A stretch of 14,543 nt of DNA from Chthoniobacter sp. (GTDB lineage Bacteria > Verrucomicrobiota > Verrucomicrobiia > Chthoniobacterales > Chthoniobacteraceae): NCBI GenBank assembly GCA_025352865.1, contig JANXSB010000371.1, positions 1 to 14,543 on the forward strand, given 5' to 3'. Under the pieces are notes generated by a model. The model saw only the letters and a program-made list of their open reading frames with translations. It did not search any database and had not been told where the DNA came from. The position numbers and the translations under genes were made by a program. Every line of letters starts with the position of its first letter. The first letter of the stretch is position 1. Positions 1-6,608 of the stretch are shown in pieces.

Positions 1-1925
1 TTCGCCGCCTTGCGCGCCTGCGCGCCGCCGCCCGAGAACGCGCCGATGGAGTTAAAGCCCCACTTGCGCATCCGCTCGATCATCCGCGCCGTGTAGCGTT
101 CGCTGTCATAAGGCTCGCTGTATTTGCGGATCATGTTGGCGAGCTGAAAGGAAATGGCGGTGCCCCCATCCCTCCATGCGCTCGCAAACTCGCTGTCGCG
201 CGGCGGCAGCCATTCGTACGCCGCCTCGCGTCCTTTGACCAAGGTGTAGTCTTCGCTGGGTTGCGCGGAGCAGAGACCGAGGTGAAAGAACGCCTCTCCC
301 GCGGGGTCCACGAGCAGCCAGCGCTCGCCCTTCTTTTCCACATGAAAAAAGCCCGTGGGTTTTAGCCCCAGCTTCTCCTTGCTCCCCGGCAAGCCGCCGT
401 AAGGGCCGACCGCTGGCGGCTGCAAGCTGGCATAATAAGTCTTCTCGGCGGTCACGTCGGCTTTGAGTTCCTCGATGCTCTTCACCTTGCCGGGCCAGTC
501 CTCGCGCGCCGATTGCCCCAGCGCGTCCACGAGCGGCGCGGCTTTCCCGGTCGTGCCTTGGGTGGTGAAAGTAAGAGACAGTTCTTTGCGATCCGGCGCG
601 AACGGGGTGCTGCCTTTGACGTGGAAGATGGCCCAGTTCCACTCGCGGTTGTCGGTGAGTTCGAGGTAGGAGTAAGGCGGTATCTTAAGCGTCAGACTCC
701 GGCCTTCGTAGTTAGTGATCTGCACGGTGTCGGTGTTGCCTTGATAAAGGTGCGGCTTGCCCGGTTTCTCCTTTGGGAACTCGCCCTCCTTGTCGCCGAT
801 CTTCCACTTCCCGCCTTGGTTGAAGGAGATCGGGATGAACATCCCCCATTCTAAAAACTTCACCTCCGCCGGAGCGTCGGAAAACTTCAGCCGCACCGTG
901 CCGCCCTCCCCGAGCGCCAGGTCGAGTTGCAGGCCGCCCTCGTATTTGAGCGTCGCGCTCGCCGCCGCGGCGTTTTTTTCAAGGAGCTTGCGGACGGGCT
1001 TGCGCGAGTTGTCGAGCAGGGTCGGATATTCAAAGGTGAACTTCCCGACGCTGCCTGCGTCAATCTCGATGCCGTCGGCCCCGAAGCGCACGCCTGCTTT
1101 CGCCGCCGGAGCGTCGCTCGGCGGGGTCACGCTCGCGGCGGGCGGGGCTGGAGCTACTGGCGCGGGAGCCGCCTTCGCGCCGGTGACGCCGAGTTTTTCA
1201 AACAGCGGACGCAGCGCACCCGCCCACTTTTGATAACCGGGCTCCGCAAGATGCAGATGATCTTCGCGGAAGAACTCGGCCACAGGCTGGCCGTCCGGCG
1301 TGCCGAGCACCGGGAAGAGATCGAGCACCGCGAAGTGCCCCTTGCCCGCGCCGAGTTTTGTGATGCGCGCATTGAGATCGGCGTGTGCGCCGGGTTTGGT
1401 GGGTGCCTCGGGATTGGCGCGCGGTGCAATCGTGCAGAGGACGATTGGCACCGCGGGATTCTGCGCCCGCGCCTGCGCGAGGATCGCGGCGATATTCTCC
1501 TCGACTCCCGACGTGTCGGCATGCGCGCTCAAATCGTTGCTCCCGATGCAGAGGACGATGGCGCGTGGGTGGAGATCGAGGACGTCTTCGCGAAAGCGAA
1601 ACAGCACGCCGCGACTCACGTCGCCGCCGATGCCGCGATTGGCGACTTTCAGGCCGGGAAAGCTTTGCGCGAGCGTCTCCCAATTCCCCGTCAGCGAATC
1701 GCCGACAAACACCACTGCGTCCTGATCTTTCTCGCGCTGCGTCCAGAAATATTTCCGGTTATCGACCATCCACGCGAACGAACGGATCGGCCCCTTCCCC
1801 GGCCATGCCGCTTCGTTCTTCGCATCGGGATAGGGCATGGGGCCGTCGGCGGCATGCAGGGGAGTCACAGAGAGAACGGTGATGAATGCTGCATGCAGCA
1901 GGGTGGAAGCGCGATGGAAATTCAT
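1..1925 (-). CDS. Secreted SGNH/GDSL hydrolase fused to agarase-like domain (3' end outside window)
   Basis: My translation of the minus strand from the ATG at 1925 runs open to the window edge (641 codons, C-terminus missing). Residues 1-26 look like a Sec signal peptide ending in HAA. Residues about 70-245 are an SGNH hydrolase domain: block I GDSL with nucleophile Ser77, block II Gly in RGIGGD (97-102), block III GSND (128-131), block V DHLH (Asp222, His225). These enzymes are usually carbohydrate esterases or lipase-like. A Pro/Ala linker (about 250-276) leads to a beta-rich region. From about residue 524 the motifs GFFHVEKK, RWLLVDPAGE, WLPP and RKYSEPY, then KWGFNSIGAFS, resemble planctomycete/verrucomicrobial agarase-like glycosidases. 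The likely role is periplasmic or extracellular breakdown of an acylated or sulfated polysaccharide (inference). No clear Shine-Dalgarno is seen. The SGNH call is firm; the agarase-like call is moderate. Confidence 0.82.
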   Translation of the reverse strand, partial: MNFHRASTLLHAAFITVLSVTPLHAADGPMPYPDAKNEAAWPGKGPIRSFAWMVDNRKYFWTQREKDQDAVVFVGDSLTGNWETLAQSFPGLKVANRGIGGDVSRGVLFRFREDVLDLHPRAIVLCIGSNDLSAHADTSGVEENIAAILAQARAQNPAVPIVLCTIAPRANPEAPTKPGAHADLNARITKLGAGKGHFAVLDLFPVLGTPDGQPVAEFFREDHLHLAEPGYQKWAGALRPLFEKLGVTGAKAAPAPVAPAPPAASVTPPSDAPAAKAGVRFGADGIEIDAGSVGKFTFEYPTLLDNSRKPVRKLLEKNAAAASATLKYEGGLQLDLALGEGGTVRLKFSDAPAEVKFLEWGMFIPISFNQGGKWKIGDKEGEFPKEKPGKPHLYQGNTDTVQITNYEGRSLTLKIPPYSYLELTDNREWNWAIFHVKGSTPFAPDRKELSLTFTTQGTTGKAAPLVDALGQSAREDWPGKVKSIEELKADVTAEKTYYASLQPPAVGPYGGLPGSKEKLGLKPTGFFHVEKKGERWLLVDPAGEAFFHLGLCSAQPSEDYTLVKGREAAYEWLPPRDSEFASAWRDGGTAISFQLANMIRKYSEPYDSERYTARMIERMRKWGFNSIGAFSGGGAQARKAA

Positions 1926-1976
1926 TGATGAGGTGGTCAAGTGCCGATGAGAGTAGTCGGAGGTGTCCGGCTTTGC

Positions 1977-1993
1977 CTGGCCGGCAAGGCCAG
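1977..1993. other. Inverted repeat in gap between SGNH gene and tRNA
   Basis: CTGGCC at 1977-1982 pairs with GGCCAG at 1988-1993 around a 5-nt loop. An overlapping CCGGC/GCCGG pairing and a TTGCC/GGCAA pairing are also possible, so mutually exclusive hairpins could form. It lies about 50 bp upstream of the SGNH start, within its probable 5' leader. No T-run follows on either strand, so a terminator is not supported. Apart from this, the 1926-2108 gap holds only a candidate promoter and an AT-rich dyad (taagta/tactta at 2080-2085 and 2099-2104). Confidence 0.35.
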
Positions 1994-2066
1994 TGGAAGA
2001 CATTCGATCACGAAATACATGGTCTCAATCCTCGGAGTATTTTTTACGAAACAGTGTCACGCTTAA

Positions 2067-2096
2067 AATATCCCTACCGTAAGTATCTAATTGCAA
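2067..2096 (-). promoter_or_regulatory. Candidate sigma70-type promoter for the SGNH gene
   Basis: On the minus strand TTGCAA (2096-2091) is followed after 18 nt by GATATT (2072-2067), in the only AT-rich stretch of this gap. It would give a 5' leader of about 135 nt before the ATG at 1925. This is a consensus match by eye; the promoter motifs of this phylum are poorly known, so it is weak support. Confidence 0.25.
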
Positions 2097-2108
2097 ATTA
2101 CTTAGGAG

Positions 2109-2181
2109 TGACCCTAACGGGATTCGAACCCGTGTTACTCCCGTGAAAGGGGAGTGTCCTAGGCCACTGGACGATAGGGTC
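2109..2181 (-). tRNA. tRNA-Glu (anticodon UUC)
   Basis: The minus strand folds into a complete 73-nt cloverleaf. The acceptor stem GACCCTA pairs perfectly with TAGGGTC, the T-arm carries GTTCGAATC, and the anticodon stem ACTCC/GGAGT closes the loop CTTTCAC, giving anticodon TTC (UUC, Glu). The discriminator base is A at 2109 and the 3' CCA is not encoded. It lies 83 bp downstream of waaA on the same strand. UUC-anticodon tRNAs are, in general, substrates of the mnm5(s2)U34 pathway, which matters for the fusion gene at 8589-10730. Confidence 0.96.
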
Positions 2182-2223
2182 TTTTCTCGGAAAAGAGGGC
2201 GGGAAGATGGAGGGGACTCACGG

Positions 2224-2249
2224 GGCGTGCAAGGAGTTTCTCGCACGCC
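2224..2249 (-). terminator. Hairpin between waaA and tRNA-Glu, without U-tract
   Basis: GGCGTGC (2224-2230) and GCACGCC (2243-2249) form a perfect 7-bp stem. An inner GAG/CTC pair within the 12-nt loop extends it, leaving an AAG bulge. It starts 16 bp after the waaA stop codon (2265-2267). No T-run follows on the minus strand, so it may be an RNA stabiliser, an attenuating hairpin or a processing signal rather than an intrinsic terminator. The 2182-2264 gap holds nothing else I can support. Confidence 0.35.
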
Positions 2250-2264
2250 GGATGACGGCGGTTT

Positions 2265-3623
2265 TCAGCCCGATCCGAGGAGCAATTCCGCGGTGCGGCG
2301 GGTGGCTCCTTCGTGGAGTTGGGCGATGGCGCGGGCGCGTTGCGCGAGGGTTGCGCAACGGGGGGCGTCGGCGAGGAGGGTGGAGAGTTGGGTGCGGAGT
2401 TCGGTGGCGTCGCGGATCTGCACGGCGGCGTCGGTGGTGAGCCAGCGGGTGACGATGGGGGCGAAGTTTTCCATGTGCGGACCGAAGACGACGGGCTTGC
2501 CGGCGAGCACGGGTTCGACGGGATTTTGCCCGCCGGTGGCAGTGAGGCTTTTGCCGATGAAGACGACGGTGGCGAGGGGGTACCAGTCGCGGAGTTCACC
2601 GGTGGAATCGACGAGCAGGGCGTCGGGGATACCGGTGGTTTCTGGTTTCTGGTTTCTGGTTGAAAGGTGGGAGCGCAGCTCGATGCGGAGGCCGAGGGGT
2701 TTCAGGTCGGCGAGGATGGTGGCGGCGCGCTCGACGTGGCGGGGGACGAGGATGAGGAAGAGAGCGGGGAACTGAGTGCGGAGTTTGCGGAAGGTTTCGG
2801 CGAGAATGCTTTCTTCGCCGGGAAAGGTGCTGCCGGCGAGGAGCACTGGGGCGTCGGCGGCGATGCCGAGTTGGCGGAGAAGGGCGCGGAATTCATCTGT
2901 GCGTTCGCTGCTGGCGGGCGCGGCGTCGTATTTTGCATTGCCGGTCACGCGGATGCGCGCGGGATCGACGCCGAGCGATTGCCAGCGCGCGATGTCTTCG
3001 GGCTCGGATGCGGCGAGTGCATCGAGGAGGCGGAAGACGGGGCCGGTGAAAAAGCGGAAGCGGCGGAAGCGGGCTTCGGAGCGCGGGGAGAGGCGGGGGA
3101 GAAAGTTGACGGGCAGGGCGCGGCGCTTGGCTTCGGCGAGGAGATTGGGCCAGATGGCTTCGATGAAAATGAGGCGCTGCGGGCGCACGGCGTCGAGGGC
3201 GCGGCGGACGATCCACGGGGCGTCGAGCGGGTTGTAGATGATTTCGAGCCAGTCGCTGGCGTGCGGCTGGGCGACGGCGAAACCGGTGGAGGTGGTGACG
3301 GAAAGCGCGATGGATTTTTCCGGCGCAAGCTGCCGGATTTCGCGCGCGATTTTCAGCGCGAGCAGGGTCTCGCCGACGCTGATCGAGTGGAGCCAGATCC
3401 ACTCGCCGCTGTCGAAACGCCCGCGCTCGGCGGCGGTGTAACGGCCGAGGCGCTGGCGGAATTTTTCGCGATAGCCGCCGCGGCGAAACATGCGCCGGAG
3501 AAAGCCGGGGAGCAGCGCGAGGAAGACGAGCGGGAAGAAAAAATTGTAGATGAAAAGCGAGCGGCGCGCGGCCGGGGGAAGGGCGGAAGGCGGAAGGCGG
3601 AAGGCGGAAGACTGTGGGGTCAC
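2265..3623 (-). CDS. waaA: 3-deoxy-D-manno-octulosonic acid (Kdo) transferase
   Basis: Transfers Kdo from CMP-Kdo to lipid A precursor at the inner face of the cytoplasmic membrane (GT30 family). From the GTG at 3623 the protein has 452 aa, slightly above the usual 420-430. A hydrophobic anchor (about 22-40) is followed by HSISVGE with the catalytic Glu85, EAIWPN (155-160), GNAKYD (228-233) and the GT-B nucleotide-sugar motif GGQNPVEP (364-371) followed by GKPVVFGPHMENF. The GTG is chosen because it overlaps the rsmD stop as GTGA. An in-frame ATG at 3686 would overlap rsmD by 67 bp. Two heptamer tandem repeats lie inside the gene: one encodes residues about 5-14 before the anchor, the other residues 324-330 in a probable loop. 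It is the third gene of the asmA-like/rsmD/waaA operon. Family assignment is secure; the exact start is less so. Confidence 0.93.
   Translation of the reverse strand: MTPQSSAFRLPPSALPPAARRSLFIYNFFFPLVFLALLPGFLRRMFRRGGYREKFRQRLGRYTAAERGRFDSGEWIWLHSISVGETLLALKIAREIRQLAPEKSIALSVTTSTGFAVAQPHASDWLEIIYNPLDAPWIVRRALDAVRPQRLIFIEAIWPNLLAEAKRRALPVNFLPRLSPRSEARFRRFRFFTGPVFRLLDALAASEPEDIARWQSLGVDPARIRVTGNAKYDAAPASSERTDEFRALLRQLGIAADAPVLLAGSTFPGEESILAETFRKLRTQFPALFLILVPRHVERAATILADLKPLGLRIELRSHLSTRNQKPETTGIPDALLVDSTGELRDWYPLATVVFIGKSLTATGGQNPVEPVLAGKPVVFGPHMENFAPIVTRWLTTDAAVQIRDATELRTQLSTLLADAPRCATLAQRARAIAQLHEGATRRTAELLLGSG
2637..2661. repeat. Heptamer tandem repeat (TCTGGTT) inside waaA
   Basis: Three perfect 7-bp units TCTGGTT at 2641-2647, 2648-2654 and 2655-2661 are preceded by a partial unit GGTT at 2637-2640. 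On the coding strand it reads as repeated CCAGAAA. It encodes NQKPETT (324-330) between the GLRIELRS and DALLVD segments of WaaA. Three units are 21 bp, exactly 7 codons, so a three-unit insertion keeps frame. Confidence 0.9.
3584..3610. repeat. Heptamer tandem repeat (CGGAAGG) at the start of waaA
   Basis: Units CGGAAGG occupy 3584-3590, 3591-3597 and 3598-3604, followed by the partial unit CGGAAG at 3605-3610 (about 3.9 copies). The repeat lies 10-40 bp inside waaA, counted from the GTG start. It encodes a low-complexity segment (SAFRLPPSALPPAARR) between the start codon and the conserved anchor, which homologues normally lack. Confidence 0.9.
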
Positions 3624-4186
3624 GCGTTTGCGGTTTTTTGCAGGAAGGCGACCTCGGTCGCGCCGTAGCGCTTTTGGCGGAAGCATTCCCAGGCGTCGCC
3701 GAGCTTGAGTTTCGCGCCGGGGAGATGCTCGAGGACGAAGATGCCGCCGGGCGCGAGCGCGTGCCGGAGCATGGGCGCGCAGAGCAGTTCGGGCGCGAAG
3801 TCGCGCTCGCCTTCGGCCTTCGCGTAGGGCGGGTCGGCGAGGATGATCTCGAAGCTGGTTGTCGCGAAACGGTCGATGAAACGGAAAACGTCCATCGGAT
3901 GCACGCTCGCGGAGGGGCCGGTGAGGCGCGTCTTTTCGAGGTTCTTTTCGATCGCAGCCACGGCGCGGCGGTCGCTTTCCACGAAGCTCACATGCGCCGC
4001 GCCGCGGCTCAGCGCCTCGATGCCGAGCGAACCGCTGCCGGCGAAAAGATCGAGCACGCGCGCGCCGATGATGAAGTCGCCGAGACTGGAAAAGATCGCG
4101 CCTTTGACCACATCCATCGTGGGCCGCAGGTCGGTGCGCGGCGTGTGCAGCGGGGTGCCGCCCGCGGTGCCGGCGATGACCCTCAC
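3620..4186 (-). CDS. rsmD: 16S rRNA (guanine966-N2)-methyltransferase RsmD
   Basis: Cytoplasmic SAM-dependent enzyme that methylates N2 of G966 of 16S rRNA in the 30S head. The 188-aa length matches the family. The N-terminus MRVIAGTAGG and RPTMDVVKGAIFSSL match the usual GxxkGR/RPTxdrvreaLFn region. Motif I is VLDLFAGSGSLGIEAL (44-59), the acidic end of strand 2 is VESDR (69-73), and the catalytic motif IV is DPPY (118-121). The start is GTG at 4186, overlapping the upstream asmA-like stop as GTGA; its own stop overlaps the waaA GTG the same way. This suggests translational coupling along the operon. Many bacteria pair rsmD with coaD; here it is with waaA and an asmA-like gene. Confidence 0.95.
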   Translation of the reverse strand: MRVIAGTAGGTPLHTPRTDLRPTMDVVKGAIFSSLGDFIIGARVLDLFAGSGSLGIEALSRGAAHVSFVESDRRAVAAIEKNLEKTRLTGPSASVHPMDVFRFIDRFATTSFEIILADPPYAKAEGERDFAPELLCAPMLRHALAPGGIFVLEHLPGAKLKLGDAWECFRQKRYGATEVAFLQKTANA

Positions 4187-5682
4187 GGCTTCACCGGCGT
4201 GATCGCCGTCGTCGCAGTGCCCGGAGCGGGTGCGGCGGCGGCGGGTGCGGCCGGAGTCTTCGCCGCGTCCGCCTTTTCCTGTTCTTTTCTCCGCTTCTTC
4301 TCCTCCTTCCGCCGATCTTCCTCCTCCTTCTTTTTCTTCTCGTCGTCCTTTTTAGAGCCCCCGAAAATGCCGCTCACGAATTTGTCAAACTGCTGACTGA
4401 GGTTCTGTCCGCCGATCAGCCGGTCCAGAAGGTTGGTGCGGAGTTTTTCGGTCGAGCCGGTGATGTTGAAGTTGATGGTGCGCAGGCCGCCGTCGGCGGT
4501 GCCAAAGCTCTCGCGCACGAGGTCGGGGAGCCGTTTCACGATGCTCTCATCGACGCCGAGCTGCGCGTCGAGCGAGACCTTCTGGTCAAAGCGCACGATG
4601 CCTTTCGCGCTGAGCTGGAGATCGAGTGCGGTGAGGATCAACTGATCGACATAGACCTTCTCGCTGGCGATGTGAAAATCGCCGTGCGCATCTTTCAGCC
4701 GCAGGTCGGACAGCTCGCGGATGTTGAGCACCTGGCCGATGGTTTGGAAAAATTCGAGCTGCTTGAACTGGCCGTCGCGGAGCTGGATTTGCCCGCCGCC
4801 TTCCGCGCGTTCCGCGCGCCGCATGTCGCCGTGCAGCGCGAGCTTGCCGCTGGCGATGCCGCCGCCCTGGCCCGGCTTCCAGCCCAACTGGGTGACGAGC
4901 CGGTCGAGATTCACCTGCTCGAAAGTGAACGCGGTCTCGAACGGCGATTTCGGCGCCTCCGGCTGCGCGCGGTAGCTGCCGCGCACGGTGCCGCCGGCGA
5001 GCGTGGCGGTCAGCTCGGGCAGGGTGAGTTCGCCAGCGGCGTATTTGAAAGGCGTATGCACATTTTCCAGCGCCAGCGTATCGGCCCAGACCGCGCGCCC
5101 GATGACCGCGGTGCCCTCGACATTCGCCTCGGTGAGCTCGGTGTAGGTCATGTTCACGTCGGTGAAAATCGCGATGTGCTTGCCGTCCTTGTCCACGAGA
5201 TCGACCGCGCCGCTTTTCACGACGAAGCGCCCGATGACGACCGTGAATCCACCGCTGCTTTTCTTCTCCGCCGGCACGGGTACGTCCGCGGTCGCGGCCC
5301 CTTTTTCCAGCGCGGGCAGTTTCCATTTGCCCTCCGCGTCCTGCTTCCACACGACTCTCGGGCGGTCGATGCTCATCTCGGTGATCGCGAGTTTTCCCGC
5401 GAGCAGCGGGAGCACGCGATAGTCCGCGGCGAAGGAGCCGGCCTCGAGAAAAGTGGCGTCGCCATTCGGGATGGTGATGCCCGTGATGCACAGGCCGCTC
5501 CACGGCGAAAGGCTCGTGTTGGTGATCTTCAGCGGCATGCGCAGCGCCCGGCTGAGCTGCTCCTGAATCTGCTCCTGCGCGCGCGGCGACTGGATGTAAA
5601 GGTTCACGCAAACCAGCCCGAAAACGACCAGGACCAGCAACGCCGCGAGCGCGAGGAGAATAGCCTTGGAAAGTTTTTTCAC
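4183..5682 (-). CDS. AsmA-like envelope protein
   Basis: A 499-aa protein from the GTG at 5682. One N-terminal membrane segment (about residues 5-27) is followed by QSPRAQEQIQEQLSRALRMPLKITNTSLSPWSGLCITGITI, typical of AsmA/AsmA-like proteins, which extend into the periplasm and are linked to phospholipid transport and outer-membrane assembly. The C-terminal half carries GKLALHGDMRRAE, GQIQLRDGQFKQLEF and a final FNITGSTEKLRTNLLDRLI block found in AsmA-type repeats. The tail is a Lys/Glu/Arg-rich stretch (DDEKKKKEEEDRRKEEKKRR) followed by a Pro/Ala tail. An upstream ATG at 5736 is possible but would leave only 2 bp to the divergent kinase start. The GTG directly before the KKLSKAILLALAALL anchor is preferred. 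First gene of the operon with rsmD and waaA. Confidence 0.8.
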   Translation of the reverse strand: MKKLSKAILLALAALLVLVVFGLVCVNLYIQSPRAQEQIQEQLSRALRMPLKITNTSLSPWSGLCITGITIPNGDATFLEAGSFAADYRVLPLLAGKLAITEMSIDRPRVVWKQDAEGKWKLPALEKGAATADVPVPAEKKSSGGFTVVIGRFVVKSGAVDLVDKDGKHIAIFTDVNMTYTELTEANVEGTAVIGRAVWADTLALENVHTPFKYAAGELTLPELTATLAGGTVRGSYRAQPEAPKSPFETAFTFEQVNLDRLVTQLGWKPGQGGGIASGKLALHGDMRRAERAEGGGQIQLRDGQFKQLEFFQTIGQVLNIRELSDLRLKDAHGDFHIASEKVYVDQLILTALDLQLSAKGIVRFDQKVSLDAQLGVDESIVKRLPDLVRESFGTADGGLRTINFNITGSTEKLRTNLLDRLIGGQNLSQQFDKFVSGIFGGSKKDDEKKKKEEEDRRKEEKKRRKEQEKADAAKTPAAPAAAAPAPGTATTAITPVKP

Positions 5683-5738
5683 GGTGCCCAACCTAGTCGC
5701 CGAGCCTCGAAAGAAAAGGTCGAAACGCCCGCCCAAAC

Positions 5739-6605
5739 ATGCAGGAAATCCTCGTTATTCTGAACCCTGCCGCCCGCAGCGAGCGGGCAAAAAAAACGTG
5801 GAAAAAAATCGAGCGTTTTCCCGGCTGCAAGCTGCATACGACCGCCGCGTCGGGCGACGCGCGGGTCGCCGCGGAGCGGGGTGTGGAGGCAGGTTTTACC
5901 ACGATCGTGGCTGCGGGCGGCGACGGCACGGTCAATGAAGTCGTTAACGGAATCGCCGGCTCCGATGTGGCGCTCGGCATCCTGCCTGTTGGCACAATGA
6001 ACGTCTTCGCCGCCGAACTCGGCCTGCCGGGCGATCTCGATGAAGCGTGGGCGATCATCCGCGCCGGACGCACGCGCAAGGTCGATCTCGTGCGCGCCAA
6101 CTCGCGCTACTTTGTCCAGCTCGCCGGCGTGGGGCTCGATGCGCAGGTCGTGCAGGAAACGAGCTGGAATTTCAAAAAGAACTTCGGCCCGCTCAGCTAC
6201 GTCATCTCCGCCGCGCAGATCGCTGCGCGCAAACCGCCGCGCCTCCTCGTCGAGGCCGACGGCATCGAGCGCGAAGGCTCCTTCGTCCTCATCGGCAACG
6301 GCCGCTACTACGGCGGCCCTGTCGCGTTTTTCAAAGACGCGCGCATCGACGACGGCAAACTCGACGTGCTCATTTTCAAAAACCTCGGCTACCTCGACAT
6401 CGCCCGCTACCTCACCAATATCTTCATGGGCAAACACACCGGCCTGGCCGACGTGGAATATTTTCAGACGAAAAAAGCGACCGTTCGCAGCGAGGAGGAC
6501 GTGCCCGTGGAGGTCGATGGCGAAGCCGTCATGCGGCTGCCCGTCACCTTCCGCATTTCCTCGCGCAAGCTCCGCGTCGTCGTGCCCGTCACGCCCGAGG
6601 CGTGA
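5739..6605 (+). CDS. Diacylglycerol kinase/YegS-family lipid kinase
   Basis: A 288-aa member of the DAGK_cat (DgkB/YegS/BmrU) family, which phosphorylates diacylglycerol or another lipid using ATP at the cytoplasmic membrane. The N-terminus ILVILNPAARS matches the first strand. The nucleotide-binding loop is AAGGDGTVNEVVNG (58-71), followed by LGILPVGTMNVFA (79-91), the usual GTxN motif. The C-terminal beta-sandwich carries GNGRYYGGP and DDGKLDV, ending with VPVEVDGEAV. Only 56 bp separate it from the divergent asmA-like start. It ends 3 bp before the convergent stop of the isomerase-like gene. The actual lipid substrate cannot be read from the sequence. Confidence 0.92.
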   Translation: MQEILVILNPAARSERAKKTWKKIERFPGCKLHTTAASGDARVAAERGVEAGFTTIVAAGGDGTVNEVVNGIAGSDVALGILPVGTMNVFAAELGLPGDLDEAWAIIRAGRTRKVDLVRANSRYFVQLAGVGLDAQVVQETSWNFKKNFGPLSYVISAAQIAARKPPRLLVEADGIEREGSFVLIGNGRYYGGPVAFFKDARIDDGKLDVLIFKNLGYLDIARYLTNIFMGKHTGLADVEYFQTKKATVRSEEDVPVEVDGEAVMRLPVTFRISSRKLRVVVPVTPEA

Positions 6606-6608
6606 GCG

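Noticed and set aside
927..1928. Long + strand open frame (333 aa) opposite the SGNH gene
   Set aside because: Arg/Ala/Gly-rich composition with no recognisable motif; the minus strand carries a coherent SGNH protein with signal peptide. It is a shadow frame of GC-rich coding DNA.
2080..2181. tRNA-Glu as an island attachment site, with the AT-rich dyad at 2080-2104 as att
   Set aside because: No integrase, no repeated tRNA 3' end elsewhere in the window, and housekeeping genes on the waaA side.
2667..3668. Long + strand open frame (333 aa) opposite waaA
   Set aside because: Low-complexity Glu/Gly/Ala product antisense to a secure waaA; no domain seen.
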